This document shows positions 26,824 to 36,531 of a stretch of DNA of 64,000 bases, piece by piece. Made by a program: the position numbers and the translations under genes. Position 1 is the stretch's first letter, and each line of letters starts with the position of its first letter. This DNA comes from JANELJ01 sp024511395 (GTDB lineage: Bacteria; Pseudomonadota; Gammaproteobacteria; GRL18): assembly GCA_963681975.1 (NCBI GenBank), contig OY820613.1:1984001-2048000 (forward strand), read 5' to 3'. Under the pieces are notes generated by a model. It was given only the letters and a program-made list of their open reading frames with translations, had not been told where the DNA came from and did not search any database.

Positions 26824-28173
26824 TTACGATAAAGTCTTCAATTTCCGGTAAAGGGTTCTTTCACTGATACCTAGCTTATCAGCCAGACTTTTCTGGTTTC
26901 CCTGGTAATGCCGACTCAGCCATTGTAAATATTCCTGTTCACATTGTTCCAGCGGTATAATACCCGTAACTGAAAAAGCGTCTTCCTGAACATAAGCAGC
27001 CCGCTTGTCCAGTTTTATATTATCCGGTAAATGTTCCAGTTCAATTATTCCGTCATCTGCCATCACCCGGGTATATTCCAGAATATTTCTCAGTTCACGA
27101 ATATTACCGGGAAAGAAATACTCGGAAAAAAATGCCAGTACCTGGTCCGACACCTGCAATGTCCTGTTTTTTGAAATACGGTTAAGTATGGTTTCAACCA
27201 GTAATGGTATATCACTACGGCGTTCCCTCAGAGTCGGTAGTCGAATGGGAAAGGTACTGATGCGGTAGTACAGGTCCTCTCTGAACAAGCCTTTTTTAAC
27301 CATGGATTTAAGGTCTTTATGGGTCGCACAAATCAGTCTAAAGTTACTGTTTTTCTGCTCCACACCACCTACTCGTCTGAATGTCCGAGTTTCTATAAGG
27401 CGTAGTAATTTAACCTGCAATGACAGAGGAACATCACCAATTTCATCCAGAAACAGGGTACCTCCTTCAGCCTCTTCTACCAGGCCTTTCTTTTTAAGTA
27501 CAGCCCCGGTAAAAGCCCCTTTTTCATGGCCGAACAGCTCACTTTCAAATAAAGATTCTGATAAGCCGGAACATTCAACCGTGACACAGGCAGAAGAATG
27601 GCGGGCACTGGCCTGATGAATGGCATGTGCCACCAGCTCCTTACCGCTGCCAGATTCCCCTAATAACAATACGGAAACATCATGCCCTGCAACCCGGTTA
27701 ATAAGACACAGGAGACGGTTAAAACTGGCAGACTTACCCACCATTCCCTGCGGACCGGCAATGGGACTGGCATGTTTAATCGTCTTCATAACTTCCAAGA
27801 AGTAATTTTTGCCCTCAGCGCTCTGTACCGGATATAAGGATACATCAACGTGCACATCTCCAAATTGGGTATGATGAATATGCAGCACCCGCTGGTTTTT
27901 TCTAGTCTGTTTGGCTTTCAGCAATGGACAGGATTCACCTTCCTGATCACAGCTGCGTGTGTAATGATGCGAGACTGAGTAACAGTAATTGCTGGAAACA
28001 TCCGCAGTAATATTATCTGTAAAAGATACATTTTCAGGTTCATGCTGCAGGGCATAAATCTGCCGGTAACTGTCATTGGCACGAATTATTCTATAATCTT
28101 CTGCAATCAGTACCGCCGGATCTTCATAAGCATCAACAATATCCTGTAAATTTAAAATGGGTTCATTAGTCAT
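26824..28173 (-). CDS. fisR: FisR-like sigma-54-dependent regulator (sulfane sulfur sensor)
   Basis: 449 residues in three parts. The N-terminal PAS-like sensor (1-130) has C64, C75 and C82 in NYCYSVSHHYTRSCDQEGESCPL. The spacing of 11 and 7 equals that of the three cysteines by which FisR of Cupriavidus senses polysulfide. The AAA+ domain (about 142-375) has Walker A GESGSGKE at 171-178, GAFTGA at 218-223 for sigma-54 contact, and LFLDEIGD. The C-terminal Fis HTH reads KSLADKLGISERTLYRKLK. It diverges from a sulfide:quinone oxidoreductase gene, the expected target. The symbol is by analogy. Confidence 0.85.
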   Translation of the reverse strand: MTNEPILNLQDIVDAYEDPAVLIAEDYRIIRANDSYRQIYALQHEPENVSFTDNITADVSSNYCYSVSHHYTRSCDQEGESCPLLKAKQTRKNQRVLHIHHTQFGDVHVDVSLYPVQSAEGKNYFLEVMKTIKHASPIAGPQGMVGKSASFNRLLCLINRVAGHDVSVLLLGESGSGKELVAHAIHQASARHSSACVTVECSGLSESLFESELFGHEKGAFTGAVLKKKGLVEEAEGGTLFLDEIGDVPLSLQVKLLRLIETRTFRRVGGVEQKNSNFRLICATHKDLKSMVKKGLFREDLYYRISTFPIRLPTLRERRSDIPLLVETILNRISKNRTLQVSDQVLAFFSEYFFPGNIRELRNILEYTRVMADDGIIELEHLPDNIKLDKRAAYVQEDAFSVTGIIPLEQCEQEYLQWLSRHYQGNQKSLADKLGISERTLYRKLKTLS

Positions 28174-28899
28174 AGTCTGCAGGCTGACCTTGTTAAAGAA
28201 TTATATTTTTGATAATAATAGCACTTGTTGAGAGCCAATCTTATCAAACCTAAATAAATACCTTATTTTTAAGTAAACCACTTTACTTTTAGCTGAAAAA
28301 AGTTATTATAAATTAAAAATAATAGACTATAACTCAGACAAATCAATAACAATATAATAATTATAAAATTAGTGTTTACATACTTTTTAACTAGCTCTTA
28401 AGTTAAAAAAAGCCAGTAACACAACTAATAATAAAAGCTGATAACAAACAGCAAAAAAATAATTAATAGGCATTTAAATGATTAAAGCTTATTAATATTA
28501 ATGAATACCAATTCAGGTCTATACCTGTAAATATATTTAATTAAACTTGCTCTGTTTAAATGCAGACCACAAAAAGTAAATTATTATTCATTAATATAAT
28601 AATATTGGTTACCTCATTCCTTCCAGTATTATTTAAAATACTTATAGATCAGGTTTATGGAAGCTCTACCGAACTATCAAGATTTTATTTAATTGTATTT
28701 ATTACTTTAAATTAAAAAATTTTGTAACTGTTCAGCGTGTTTAGATTTTGTGCCAGTTCAAGGCATTTTCGCACAGAAAATGTGAGCGTATATTAATACG
28801 TGACCATTTGAGTACGAAAATAACGCCGAAATGGTGCAAAAGATGAATACGCAGCATAGTTACAAAAATTTTATACCACATATTAGGAGAATATAAATT
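28174..28899. promoter_or_regulatory. Long AT-rich regulatory region between fisR and sqr
   Basis: 726 bases without a supported gene. Near the sqr side are several inverted repeats: CGTAT/ATACG at 28787-28800, ACCATTT at 28803-28809 with AAATGGT at 28829-28835, and CACA-GAAAA-TGTG near 28772-28784. These are plausible operator sites for FisR or another regulator. I searched by eye for the sigma-54 pattern GG-N10-GC on both strands and found no good match. AGGAG about 10 bases before the sqr ATG is the ribosome binding site. Confidence 0.45.
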
Positions 28900-30168
28900 A
28901 TGGCTCATGTCGTTATTATTGGTGCTGGAACTGGCGGTATGCCCTGTGCGTACGAAATACGAGATGCTCTGGGCAAAGATCATCAGGTAACTATGATTAG
29001 TGAAAATGAAACCTTTGATTTTACCCCATCAAACCCATGGGTGGCAGTCGGCTGGAGAACTCGTAAAGATATCAGTTTTGAAGTTCGTCCATACCTTGAA
29101 AAACGTGGTATTAATTTCATCGCCCACCGGGTAGATAAAATTGATCCTGATAATAATGAATTAACCCTCAATAATGATGAAAAAGTCTCTTATGACTACC
29201 TGGTTATTGCCACGGGCCCAAGACTGGCTTTTGAGGAAATCGAAGGTTCAGGCCCATCAGCCCATACTCAGTCAATCTGTAACCTGCCCCATTCTGAAAC
29301 TGCATTCCAGGATTTCGAAAAACTGGCAGCCGATCCCGGCCCTGCAATTGTTGGTGCTATGCCCTTTGCCAGTTGTTTTGGCCCGGCTTATGAATATGCC
29401 TTTATTCTCAACCGCGAATTACAAAAACGTAAATTAAGAGACAAAGTGCCCATGACTCTGGTTACTTCAGAACCCTATATTGGACATCTGGGCCTGGGTG
29501 GTGTGGGTGATTCCAAAGGTATGCTGGAATCAGAACTGCGTCAGCACGACATTAAATGGATCTGTAATGCCAAAACCACCAAAATTGAAGCTGGAAAAAT
29601 GTATGTTGATGAGCTTAATGACGATGGCTCCATCAAGGAGCAGCATGAGCTGGAATTTAAACATGGTATGATGCTGCCGGCCTTTAAGGGTGTGGATGCT
29701 GTGACCAGTGTAGAAGGCTTATGTAATCCACGCGGCTTTGTTATTGTAGACAAGCAGCAACGTAGTCCTAAATACCCTAATATTTTCTCAGCCGGTGTCT
29801 GTATTGCTATCCCTCCTGTTGAAGCAACACCCGTCCCTACTGGCGCACCTAAAACCGGTTATATGATTGAGTCCATGGTAACAGCCATTGTGCACAATAT
29901 TTCTGATGAACTAAATGGTAAGCAGCCAACTCACGAAGGTACCTGGAATGCTATCTGTCTGGCTGATATGGGTAATACGGGTGCAGCATTTGTGGCTATT
30001 CCACAAATACCACCACGTAACCTTGCCTGGTTTAAAAAAGGTAAATGGGTACACCTGGCCAAAATCGGATTTGAGAAATACTTTATCCGTAAGATGAAGT
30101 CCGGTTCCAGTGAACCTGTTTATGAAAAATATTTGTTAAAAGCATTAGGCATTAATCGCCTGAAATAA
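28900..30168 (+). CDS. sqr: Sulfide:quinone oxidoreductase family flavoprotein
   Basis: 422 residues. The FAD-binding motif is VVIIGAGTGGMPCAYEI at residues 4-20. FDFTPSNPWVAVGWR, YLVIATGPR and the redox-cysteine regions FASCFGPAYEYAF and IFSAGVCIAIPPVEATPVPTG are characteristic of SQR. The enzyme oxidises sulfide to sulfane sulfur and passes electrons to quinone at the inner membrane; the C-terminal helices with basic residues (WFKKGKWVHLAKIGFEKYF) likely hold it there. It is divergent from the FisR-type sensor and ends at a strong terminator. Flavocytochrome c sulfide dehydrogenase is the main alternative, but no signal peptide is seen. Confidence 0.9.
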   Translation: MAHVVIIGAGTGGMPCAYEIRDALGKDHQVTMISENETFDFTPSNPWVAVGWRTRKDISFEVRPYLEKRGINFIAHRVDKIDPDNNELTLNNDEKVSYDYLVIATGPRLAFEEIEGSGPSAHTQSICNLPHSETAFQDFEKLAADPGPAIVGAMPFASCFGPAYEYAFILNRELQKRKLRDKVPMTLVTSEPYIGHLGLGGVGDSKGMLESELRQHDIKWICNAKTTKIEAGKMYVDELNDDGSIKEQHELEFKHGMMLPAFKGVDAVTSVEGLCNPRGFVIVDKQQRSPKYPNIFSAGVCIAIPPVEATPVPTGAPKTGYMIESMVTAIVHNISDELNGKQPTHEGTWNAICLADMGNTGAAFVAIPQIPPRNLAWFKKGKWVHLAKIGFEKYFIRKMKSGSSEPVYEKYLLKALGINRLK

Positions 30169-30194
30169 TAACAGTACATTTCTCCTGAAACTTT

Positions 30195-30229
30195 AAAGGC
30201 CGTTTACTTTACAGGAAACGGCCTTTTTT
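30195..30229 (+). terminator. Rho-independent terminator between sqr and relA
   Basis: AAAGGCCGTTT at 30195-30205 pairs perfectly with AAACGGCCTTT at 30216-30226, followed by a T run. The T run overlaps the relA stop codon, and the opposite strand also ends in a T-rich stretch, so it may work for both convergent genes. Confidence 0.92.
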
Positions 30230-32447
30230 AATCAGTGATCCGGTACACTTCCACCACATTAGGGAGTTGACTGATTCGGTTTAAAGCCCTGCTTAACTGG
30301 GCAATACCCGCAATTTCCAGAGTCAGACGCATTCTCGCTGAATAGTCCGCCTTATTGGTCGATGTATTAACACCAAGTACATTAATTTCAAGATTAGCCA
30401 GAATAGCCGTAATATCTCTTAACAGCCCCTGTCTGTCCATGGCAATTAACTCAATCATAACGGTATAACACTGATTAATTTCATGGTTCCACTCCACTTC
30501 AATTAAGCGCTCACTATTTTCCTCAAGGGCGTGTTGTACATTATGACAGTCACTTCTGTGAATAGTTATGCCTCTATGTTTGGTAATAAATCCAACAATT
30601 TCGTCACCGGGTACGGGTTTACAGCATTGGGCAATCTGGGTAAGCACATTATCAACACCATAGATGGTAACATCGCCCGATCCCTGGGGCAGCAGCTCGA
30701 TGGTCTGCTGAATCGGAGCTTCCGGCTCATGACGCTCTTCATTATGACCGCCCAGTTCCTGAATAGTGGCAGCAATCTGTCCCGTGGTAATTTCTCCACG
30801 CCCTATTTTTGCAAACAACTGTTCCGCTGATTCAAGCTGAAATCTCTCTGCCAGTTTATCATGAGAAATATTGCTTATTGCCAGCCGGTGCAGTTCTTTT
30901 TCAAGGATATCTCGTCCCGCCAGAACATTTTGATCATAATTTTGCTGTTTAAACCAGTGCCGAACCTTGGCTCTTGCCCGGGAGGTTTTTAAATAACCCA
31001 ATTGCGGGTTTAACCAGTCCCGACTTGGTGAACCGTTTTTGGTAGTAAGGATTTCTACCTGCTGACCACTTTTAAGTTCATAGGTTAAGGGCACCATTTT
31101 GCCATTAACCTTGGCACCACGACATCGGGCACCGACTTCTGTGTGGACATAAAAAGCAAAGTCCAGAGGGGTTGCTCCCTGCGGCATATCAATGATTTCA
31201 CCATCCGGTGTCATCACATAAACCCGATCCTGGAATACTTCAGATTTAAAGCGGTCAATAAAGTCACCGGCATCTTTTTCTTCATCTTTCCATTCCAGTA
31301 ATTGTCTTAACCAAGCTATTTTCTGCTCATAATGCCCACTTTGTTTACCGCCTTCCTTATATCGCCAGTGTGCCGCCACTCCATATTCAGCGTGTTTGTG
31401 CATTTCAAAGGTACGGATCTGTATTTCCAGGGTTTTACCCTGTGGGCCGATGACTGCCGTATGAATGGACTGATAATTATTTTCTTTGGGTGTAGCAATA
31501 TAATCATCAAATTCATAAGGAATATGTTTCCAGAGGGTATGTACAACACCCAAAGCATGATAACAATTTTTAAGTTCCTTAACGTGGATACGCACGGCAC
31601 GCAGATCATAAAGCTGATGAAAGCCAAGATGCTTGCGCTGCATTTTTTTCCAGATACTGTAAATGTGTTTGGAGCGGCCGGTTACTTCAGCCTCAATATT
31701 ATTCTTTTTCAGATTGTCCTGAATGATCTGCACCACATCTTTAATATACTTATCACGGTCAACTTTGCGTTCTGATATATAACGGGCAATTTTTTTATAA
31801 TTAACTTCATCCAGATACCGAAAAGCCAGATCTTCCAGTTCCCATTTTAACTGCCAGATTCCAAGACGGTTGGCCAGAGGTGCATAAATTTCAGCGGTTT
31901 CACTGGCAATGAGCTTCTGCTTTTTAGGTGGCAGTGAATCCAGGGTACGCATATTATGCAGCCGATCGGCCAGTTTAATCATGACTACCCGGACATCTTC
32001 TGCCATGGCTAGTAATAATTTACGCAGATTTTCCGCTTTTAAGCCTTCTTTTTTAATATTACCGTTCTGATCCGGTTTTAAATTGGCAAAGGCTTTCATT
32101 TTGGTGACGCTATCGACCAGCGTAGCCACTTCTTTACCGAATTTTTCTTCCAGCTGCTCCAGGGTAATGTCTGTGTCTTCAACGACATCGTGCAGCAGGG
32201 CGGCCATTAAGGAAGGGGTATCAAGATTGAGGGACAGTAAGATTTCTGCTACTGAAATAACATGAAAAACATAAGGTTCACCAGAAGCTCTAACTTGATC
32301 CTTATGTGCCTCGTTAGCAAAATCGAAAGCCTGGCGAAGCAAATCCAGATCAATATTAGCCTGTGACTCCCTGATTTTTTCCTCCAAAGCATTAAAACGC
32401 TCCAGGGGTGTATCATGAACATCAGCAACTGCTTCTACGTAAACCAT
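30228..32447 (-). CDS. relA: RelA/SpoT-family (p)ppGpp synthetase with intact HD motif
   Basis: 739 residues from ATG 32447 (a TTG at 32465 is also possible). The domain order is HD hydrolase (about 20-200), synthetase (about 240-400), TGS (VYVMTPDGEIIDMPQGATPLDFAFYVHTEVG), helical, and ACT (MIELIAMDRQGLLRDITAIL). The synthetase has EFDD-YIATPKENNYQSIHTAV, the acidic EXDD form typical of RelA rather than the RXKD form of SpoT. Yet the HD site looks complete: HKDQVRASGEPYVFH, LLHDVVEDT and KLADRLHNMRT. E. coli RelA has lost these residues. It could therefore both make and degrade (p)ppGpp. Confidence 0.92.
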   Translation of the reverse strand: MVYVEAVADVHDTPLERFNALEEKIRESQANIDLDLLRQAFDFANEAHKDQVRASGEPYVFHVISVAEILLSLNLDTPSLMAALLHDVVEDTDITLEQLEEKFGKEVATLVDSVTKMKAFANLKPDQNGNIKKEGLKAENLRKLLLAMAEDVRVVMIKLADRLHNMRTLDSLPPKKQKLIASETAEIYAPLANRLGIWQLKWELEDLAFRYLDEVNYKKIARYISERKVDRDKYIKDVVQIIQDNLKKNNIEAEVTGRSKHIYSIWKKMQRKHLGFHQLYDLRAVRIHVKELKNCYHALGVVHTLWKHIPYEFDDYIATPKENNYQSIHTAVIGPQGKTLEIQIRTFEMHKHAEYGVAAHWRYKEGGKQSGHYEQKIAWLRQLLEWKDEEKDAGDFIDRFKSEVFQDRVYVMTPDGEIIDMPQGATPLDFAFYVHTEVGARCRGAKVNGKMVPLTYELKSGQQVEILTTKNGSPSRDWLNPQLGYLKTSRARAKVRHWFKQQNYDQNVLAGRDILEKELHRLAISNISHDKLAERFQLESAEQLFAKIGRGEITTGQIAATIQELGGHNEERHEPEAPIQQTIELLPQGSGDVTIYGVDNVLTQIAQCCKPVPGDEIVGFITKHRGITIHRSDCHNVQHALEENSERLIEVEWNHEINQCYTVMIELIAMDRQGLLRDITAILANLEINVLGVNTSTNKADYSARMRLTLEIAGIAQLSRALNRISQLPNVVEVYRITD

Positions 32448-32541
32448 ATCCCGGACAAATCCCAACTATCATGTCAGATAACATTTAAGAAAATTTTTAT
32501 TTCAGTATGCGTTTAAAGTAAAATTAAAGATTATTAATAAG

Positions 32542-34071
32542 CTAAAGTTTAGAGCGACAGCTCACCCTTGAGAGTCCTGTTTCGCTCATACATTCTTTAA
32601 CAATTTGTTTATAACCAGCTGTTTTGAAATTGTTTTTATAACAAATCTTCAAATCGCCTTAAAATATCCGTATCCGGTGGCTGGAATTTTTGGGACTTAC
32701 CATCCCACCAGTCCCTGACCCTAACCTGCGAAAAATACCTTATCAGTCCCATTCGTATTCTTCCGGCAGTAATGGGTGTATTCTTTCGCCAGGGCGTATT
32801 ATCAATTAAGCGCAATACCGGGTCCGGACATTTAATAGCCCGCAATTGAGGTATAATATACCCAAGAGCAATAATGTGTACCCATCGATGTAACACCTTC
32901 CGGGTTTTCTGCCAGGTCTGTTTCATGCCCCAGTCATTTTTTAACTGATTGAACAAGGGCTCAATCGACCAGCGCTTTTCATAAGCGACAATAATATCCA
33001 GACCACTTAACTGCATATCTGTTGACAGTAATAAACGTGGTCTTTTTTTCCCTTTAGAGTCCTCAAACTTACACCAGACAAAGCATACCGACTGGCCATT
33101 CAGAAAGCGGGCTTTAGCCTCCGCTGTTCGGTAATTAACCTGCTGTTCACGTCCATACAGGTGTACGGTTTCCTTATTTAAAGGCAGCCGTTTAATTTCT
33201 TCTTTTGTATAACATGTTCCATATTTTCCGGGTCGTCCCCGGCCTTTACCTTGCCAGGGTCGTTTATATAATACGGTATCGATTCGTACCTGACCTATAA
33301 CCGTCATATTATAAGCCTGTACCGGTTCAATAAAAGAACGGCGCATATACCAACTGTCCACCAATACAGTAACCGCTTTATCTTTTAGCGGTTCCATCAA
33401 TGCCCGAATAAGACTTCGGGCAATCACCAGTTTACCACTGTTACCGGCCTGTGGTGTTAAACGTAATAACAATGGCAGAGGCGTATTACAGCCAGAACGC
33501 TTAACAATCGCAGCCAGTGCTACCCGGCATTACCCTCTGACATACCGGGACAGATTGGTTTTATTACCATGCTGGTGGTGTATCTGACTCATGGGTGCCT
33601 TTTTGGAATGACGCAGCACGATAGAGTCATCTATGTCCAGTATCCAGATAGCACTGTCAATAAAGGTTTTTGCGCTCCTAAGGGGTAGCGCTCGGGTTAA
33701 AAATGTTATGTAATAAAACAGTTCACCGGGGATATTGCCGTATCCTTTGGTGTGCATTGCGGCCTACAGAAGTTTGTTTTTTCTTACTGAAGGCAGCAAT
33801 GCTGCCGAATTTTTGTCAACTGTTTTTTGTTTTTTTTACATTTTTTTCCTGTTTTTACTGAATTATTTTGTTTACCTCGGAGTAACAGGGGCCGGGTGTC
33901 CCTTGATGAAGTTTCGACAGCAGGGTGGCTGTCGAAAAGCATCCATGGATGGATTCACGGCGGCTTCAGCAAGGGATACACGGTTCCTGTTACGGACTAT
34001 CGGTTAACTGAGGTAATCAATAAATTTTAAATGATTCTCCTTTTTGGGGGAGCTGAAACTCTAAACTTTAG
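32542..34071. mobile_element. IS4/IS701-like element, copy 2 (both ends present)
   Basis: 1530 bp. The ends are inverted repeats CTAAAGTTTAGAG followed by CAGCTC on both sides. They are flanked by the 8-bp direct repeat TTAATAAG at 32534-32541 and 34072-34079. An 8-bp duplication fits the IS4 group better than classical IS701. It inserted upstream of relA. Confidence 0.9.
32636..33757 (-). pseudogene. IS4/IS701-like transposase with deletion and nonsense change
   Basis: Relative to copy 1, about 40 codons are missing in frame between AIWILD and IDDSIVLRHSK. A CAA codon has become TAA after LSRYVRG (33530-33532). The C-terminal 278 codons remain open, with VDSWYMRRSFIEPVQ and the final region EKRWSIEPLFNQLKNDWGMKQ, which holds the likely catalytic glutamate. 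The product would be non-functional. Confidence 0.88.
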
Positions 34072-34164
34072 TTAATAAGAATACATCATAATATTATAAA
34101 ATCTATTACTATTTACTTTAATTTTGTGATTAATAATAGAGCATTCAAGTCAGGAATTTAAATT

Positions 34165-34419
34165 ATGAAAAAAATACTTATATTTGCTTTTGCACTGCTT
34201 TTACAGACTCTAAGCTATGCTGATTCTCATTACCCTGTCAGGGGCATGTCTATGCAGGAAGTTATTCAGCAACAGGGAGAACCCGAAACCAGAAAAGGAC
34301 CGGTAGGAAACCCACCCATTTCACGCTGGATTTATAAAGACTTTAGTGTTTATTTTAAAGACGGCATGGTTATTCACTCCGTTAAAAATCAGAAAAAATC
34401 GTTTTTTTTGAATAAGTAA
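34165..34419 (+). CDS. Small secreted protein, SmpA/BamE-like
   Basis: 84 residues. A signal peptide is clear: MKKILIFAFALLLQTLSYA, with cleavage likely before DSHYPVRGM. The mature part has VRGMSMQEVIQQQGEPETRKGPVG and PPISRWIYKDFSVYFKDGMVIHSV, which resembles the SmpA/OmlA pattern of a short helix followed by a beta sheet. The function is unknown; a periplasmic or outer membrane role is inferred. Confidence 0.7.
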   Translation: MKKILIFAFALLLQTLSYADSHYPVRGMSMQEVIQQQGEPETRKGPVGNPPISRWIYKDFSVYFKDGMVIHSVKNQKKSFFLNK

Positions 34420-34433
34420 CGGCTATATATAAC

Positions 34434-34685
34434 TCAGGCCTCTGAAGACTGTTTTAACTTAAAATAGCGGATGGTTTTCAGAGCCAGTAATATAATTGGT
34501 GTGGCATGCATTAACAGATCAAAGATATCTATAGGCTTAGCCAGAATGCCAGCCATCAGCATAGTTATTTTTTCCAGTAAATGGGGCTGACCGCCTAAAG
34601 GCGATGTGCCCAGAAAAATTGTCAGTATTATCAATACCGGAAAACTGTAATTAGGTCTAATATTTCCGCACACCTTATTAAGCAT
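34434..34685 (-). CDS. Small two-helix membrane protein
   Basis: 83 residues with membrane segments at about 15-28 (FPVLIILTIFLGTSP) and 55-70 (LMHATPIILLALKTIRYF). The middle reads PHLLEKITMLMAGILAKPIDIFDLLMH. Similar short proteins are often labelled as RND transporter related in sulfur bacteria, a name without real support. It converges with the secreted protein gene. The function is unknown. Confidence 0.6.
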   Translation of the reverse strand: MLNKVCGNIRPNYSFPVLIILTIFLGTSPLGGQPHLLEKITMLMAGILAKPIDIFDLLMHATPIILLALKTIRYFKLKQSSEA

Positions 34686-34710
34686 GTAAAATTACATGAC
34701 GAGGTGAAAT

Positions 34711-35004
34711 ATGACACAAGAGACCCAAACCAGAAAACGTTATACAGATGACTTTAAACGAGAAGCTGTAGCCTTAATTACAGAGCAGGATTACAGCATT
34801 AGTGAAGCAGCCCGACAGCTAGGTGTACACCATACTTCTTTGAGAAAGTGGGTAAAACAATTCACCCAAGGTTCTCCAACAGAGATTTTAAATCAGTCAG
34901 AACGGGATGAGTTGCTAAAGCTGAGAAAAGAAAATCGTGAACTTAGGATGGAAAAAGAAATCCTAAAAAAGGCCAGTGCCTTCTTCGCGAAAGAAATGAG
35001 ATAA
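34711..35004 (+). CDS. IS3-family transposase OrfA
   Basis: 97 residues. HTH and leucine-zipper pattern of IS3 OrfA: KRYTDDFKREAVALI, ISEAARQLGVHHTSLRKWVKQ, ELLKLRKENRELRMEKEILKKASAFFAKE. The OrfB partner follows in the -1 frame but is cut after about 55 codons. Confidence 0.9.
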   Translation: MTQETQTRKRYTDDFKREAVALITEQDYSISEAARQLGVHHTSLRKWVKQFTQGSPTEILNQSERDELLKLRKENRELRMEKEILKKASAFFAKEMR

Positions 35005-35166
35005 AGTACCGGTTTATCAAAGAACAGAGCTCACATTATCCGCTTGCTGTTTTATGCCGGGTAATGTCAGTACACCGGGGCAGCTATTATGACTGGAAAC
35101 GTCAGGCAGTTAAGCCGTTACTCACTACAGAAGCTTTATTGCGTCAACGTATGACAGAACTATTTA
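35000..35166 (+). pseudogene. IS3-family transposase OrfB, 5' fragment
   Basis: In the -1 frame relative to OrfA: IKYRFIKEQSSHYPLAVLCR followed by MSVHRGSYYDWKR, the usual start of OrfB. It is cut at TATTTA by IS5-like copy D, so the DDE domain is missing. Confidence 0.87.
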
Positions 35167-35200
35167 GTTCAACCTGAATAATACCGTTTTAAGCCTGACA

Positions 35201-36410
35201 TCAAGCCAGGTTTAAAGCGGCTGATTGTTCTGGTTTGATAAAATATCCCATCAAACCGGAAATAATTTTGAGCCACAAAAGCCGGAGCTTATTGAGGATC
35301 TTTCTTAAGTTATGTCCAGCGGCTACCATAACCACATTAATGGCATCACCGACTGCACCTTTGAGGTAGCAGCGGTCTAAACGGCCATCATTTTTCATAT
35401 GACCAATTTCAGGCTCAATCGCACTGCGCCGTTTTAATGCCTTTTTAATACTTCGGGTAACGCCTCGCTTCTGACCTGAGATAAAAACTTTCGTATCTTT
35501 TACTTCATGTCCATGATAACCCCGGTCAACAAAGCATTGTTCCGGTTGTACGGCTGTAAACTGTTTTATCTGTTCCAGTTATGGCAGTAGAGTGTGTCCA
35601 TCATAAGGATTGCCCGGACAGCTTTGAGCACCAATAACAAAACCTTCCTTGTTGGTTACCGCGATACTGGCTTTAACACCAAATTCATAAGGCTTATGAG
35701 CTTTGCCTTTACTGATACACTCACATTGTTCATTTTCTTCATACGTTTAAACTGTTTTGCATGAGCATAACGACTGGCCATTAACACATATTGTGGCCCA
35801 ACCCGATTATAGTTCTGGCGCAGTTTAATACCGTGCTCTTTGGACAGTTTAACCAGGTTTTCTCTGGCTTTGTTCAGGAGCTTTGAATCGGTTGGAAAAG
35901 CGATGTTCTTTTCCTGTACGGTAGTATCTACCGTGACTTTCTTTAAACTGCCTGGCTTTATGGTTTTACTCTTTAGTCCGGCTTTAATGGTTTCAATCAG
36001 TAATTTTTCACTGCCTGATTTACCTGGCCGGTTACGCCATTTAGTCATGGTCGTAGGGTGTAGGGTGTAGGGTGTAGGGTGTAGGGTGTAGGGTGTATGG
36101 GCATTTTATGCTGAAAGTATTCTTCACCACAGAAATACTGCCAGTACGGATTTTCTGTCCAGCCTTTTACTACCTGTTCATCTGATAAATCATGAAGGTG
36201 TTTCAGGTAATGCAATCCTGCAATCAAACGAGTGCGTATGGCAGGAGCACCTTTAGTGGATACAAACAGAGCACCCCATTCTTTATCAGGACTTTCCCGG
36301 TCTATGTGTTTTGATAACTTAATCAACTCATGGTTTATGTCCAGCATGTTTTCAGGGCGCATCCTGAACAGGTCTTCCTGAGGTATTTTTGGCTGTTTCT
36401 CTGGCTTCAT
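35201..36410 (-). pseudogene. IS5-like transposase, copy D, broken
   Basis: The 5' part (MKPEKQPKIPQEDLFRMRPEN) runs to a heptamer repeat at 36054-36095 that shifts the frame after MPIHP. Later, MKKMNN jumps to the GTATCAGTAAAGGC region, a deletion of about 200 bases. A CAA-to-TAA change is present in the CCATAACTGGAAC region. The C-terminal 65 codons remain readable. Confidence 0.9.
36054..36095. repeat. Tandem heptamer TAGGGTG, six copies
   Basis: Six exact copies of TAGGGTG inside IS copy D. Undamaged IS copies have a single CCCTACGACC or CCCTGTGACC here, so five units were added, probably by slippage, and the reading frame was broken. Confidence 0.97.
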
Positions 36411-36531
36411 TCTGGTCTGGAAATTTGCAAGGTAATAAGGCTTATTTTACCAAAAACCTGCAAATTTAACACCCATAATCAAGCAATATTTCCTTATAAA
36501 TCAATGTGCTATTGATTTATTCAGGTCGGAC

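Larger units (their letters stand above)
35167..36531. mobile_element. IS5-like element, copy D (internally deleted)
   Basis: 1365 bp with both ends, GTTCAACCTGAATAA and GTCCGACCTGAATAA. The left flank is TATTTA but the right flank is TCAATA, so no duplication is seen and the flanks come from two different elements (IS3 and ISAs1). It shares its internal deletion and a nonsense codon with copy F. Confidence 0.9.

Noticed and set aside
28174..28899. Sigma-54 promoter upstream of sqr
   Set aside because: All GG dinucleotides were checked for GC ten bases on; none fits, and the best case has a spacing of nine.
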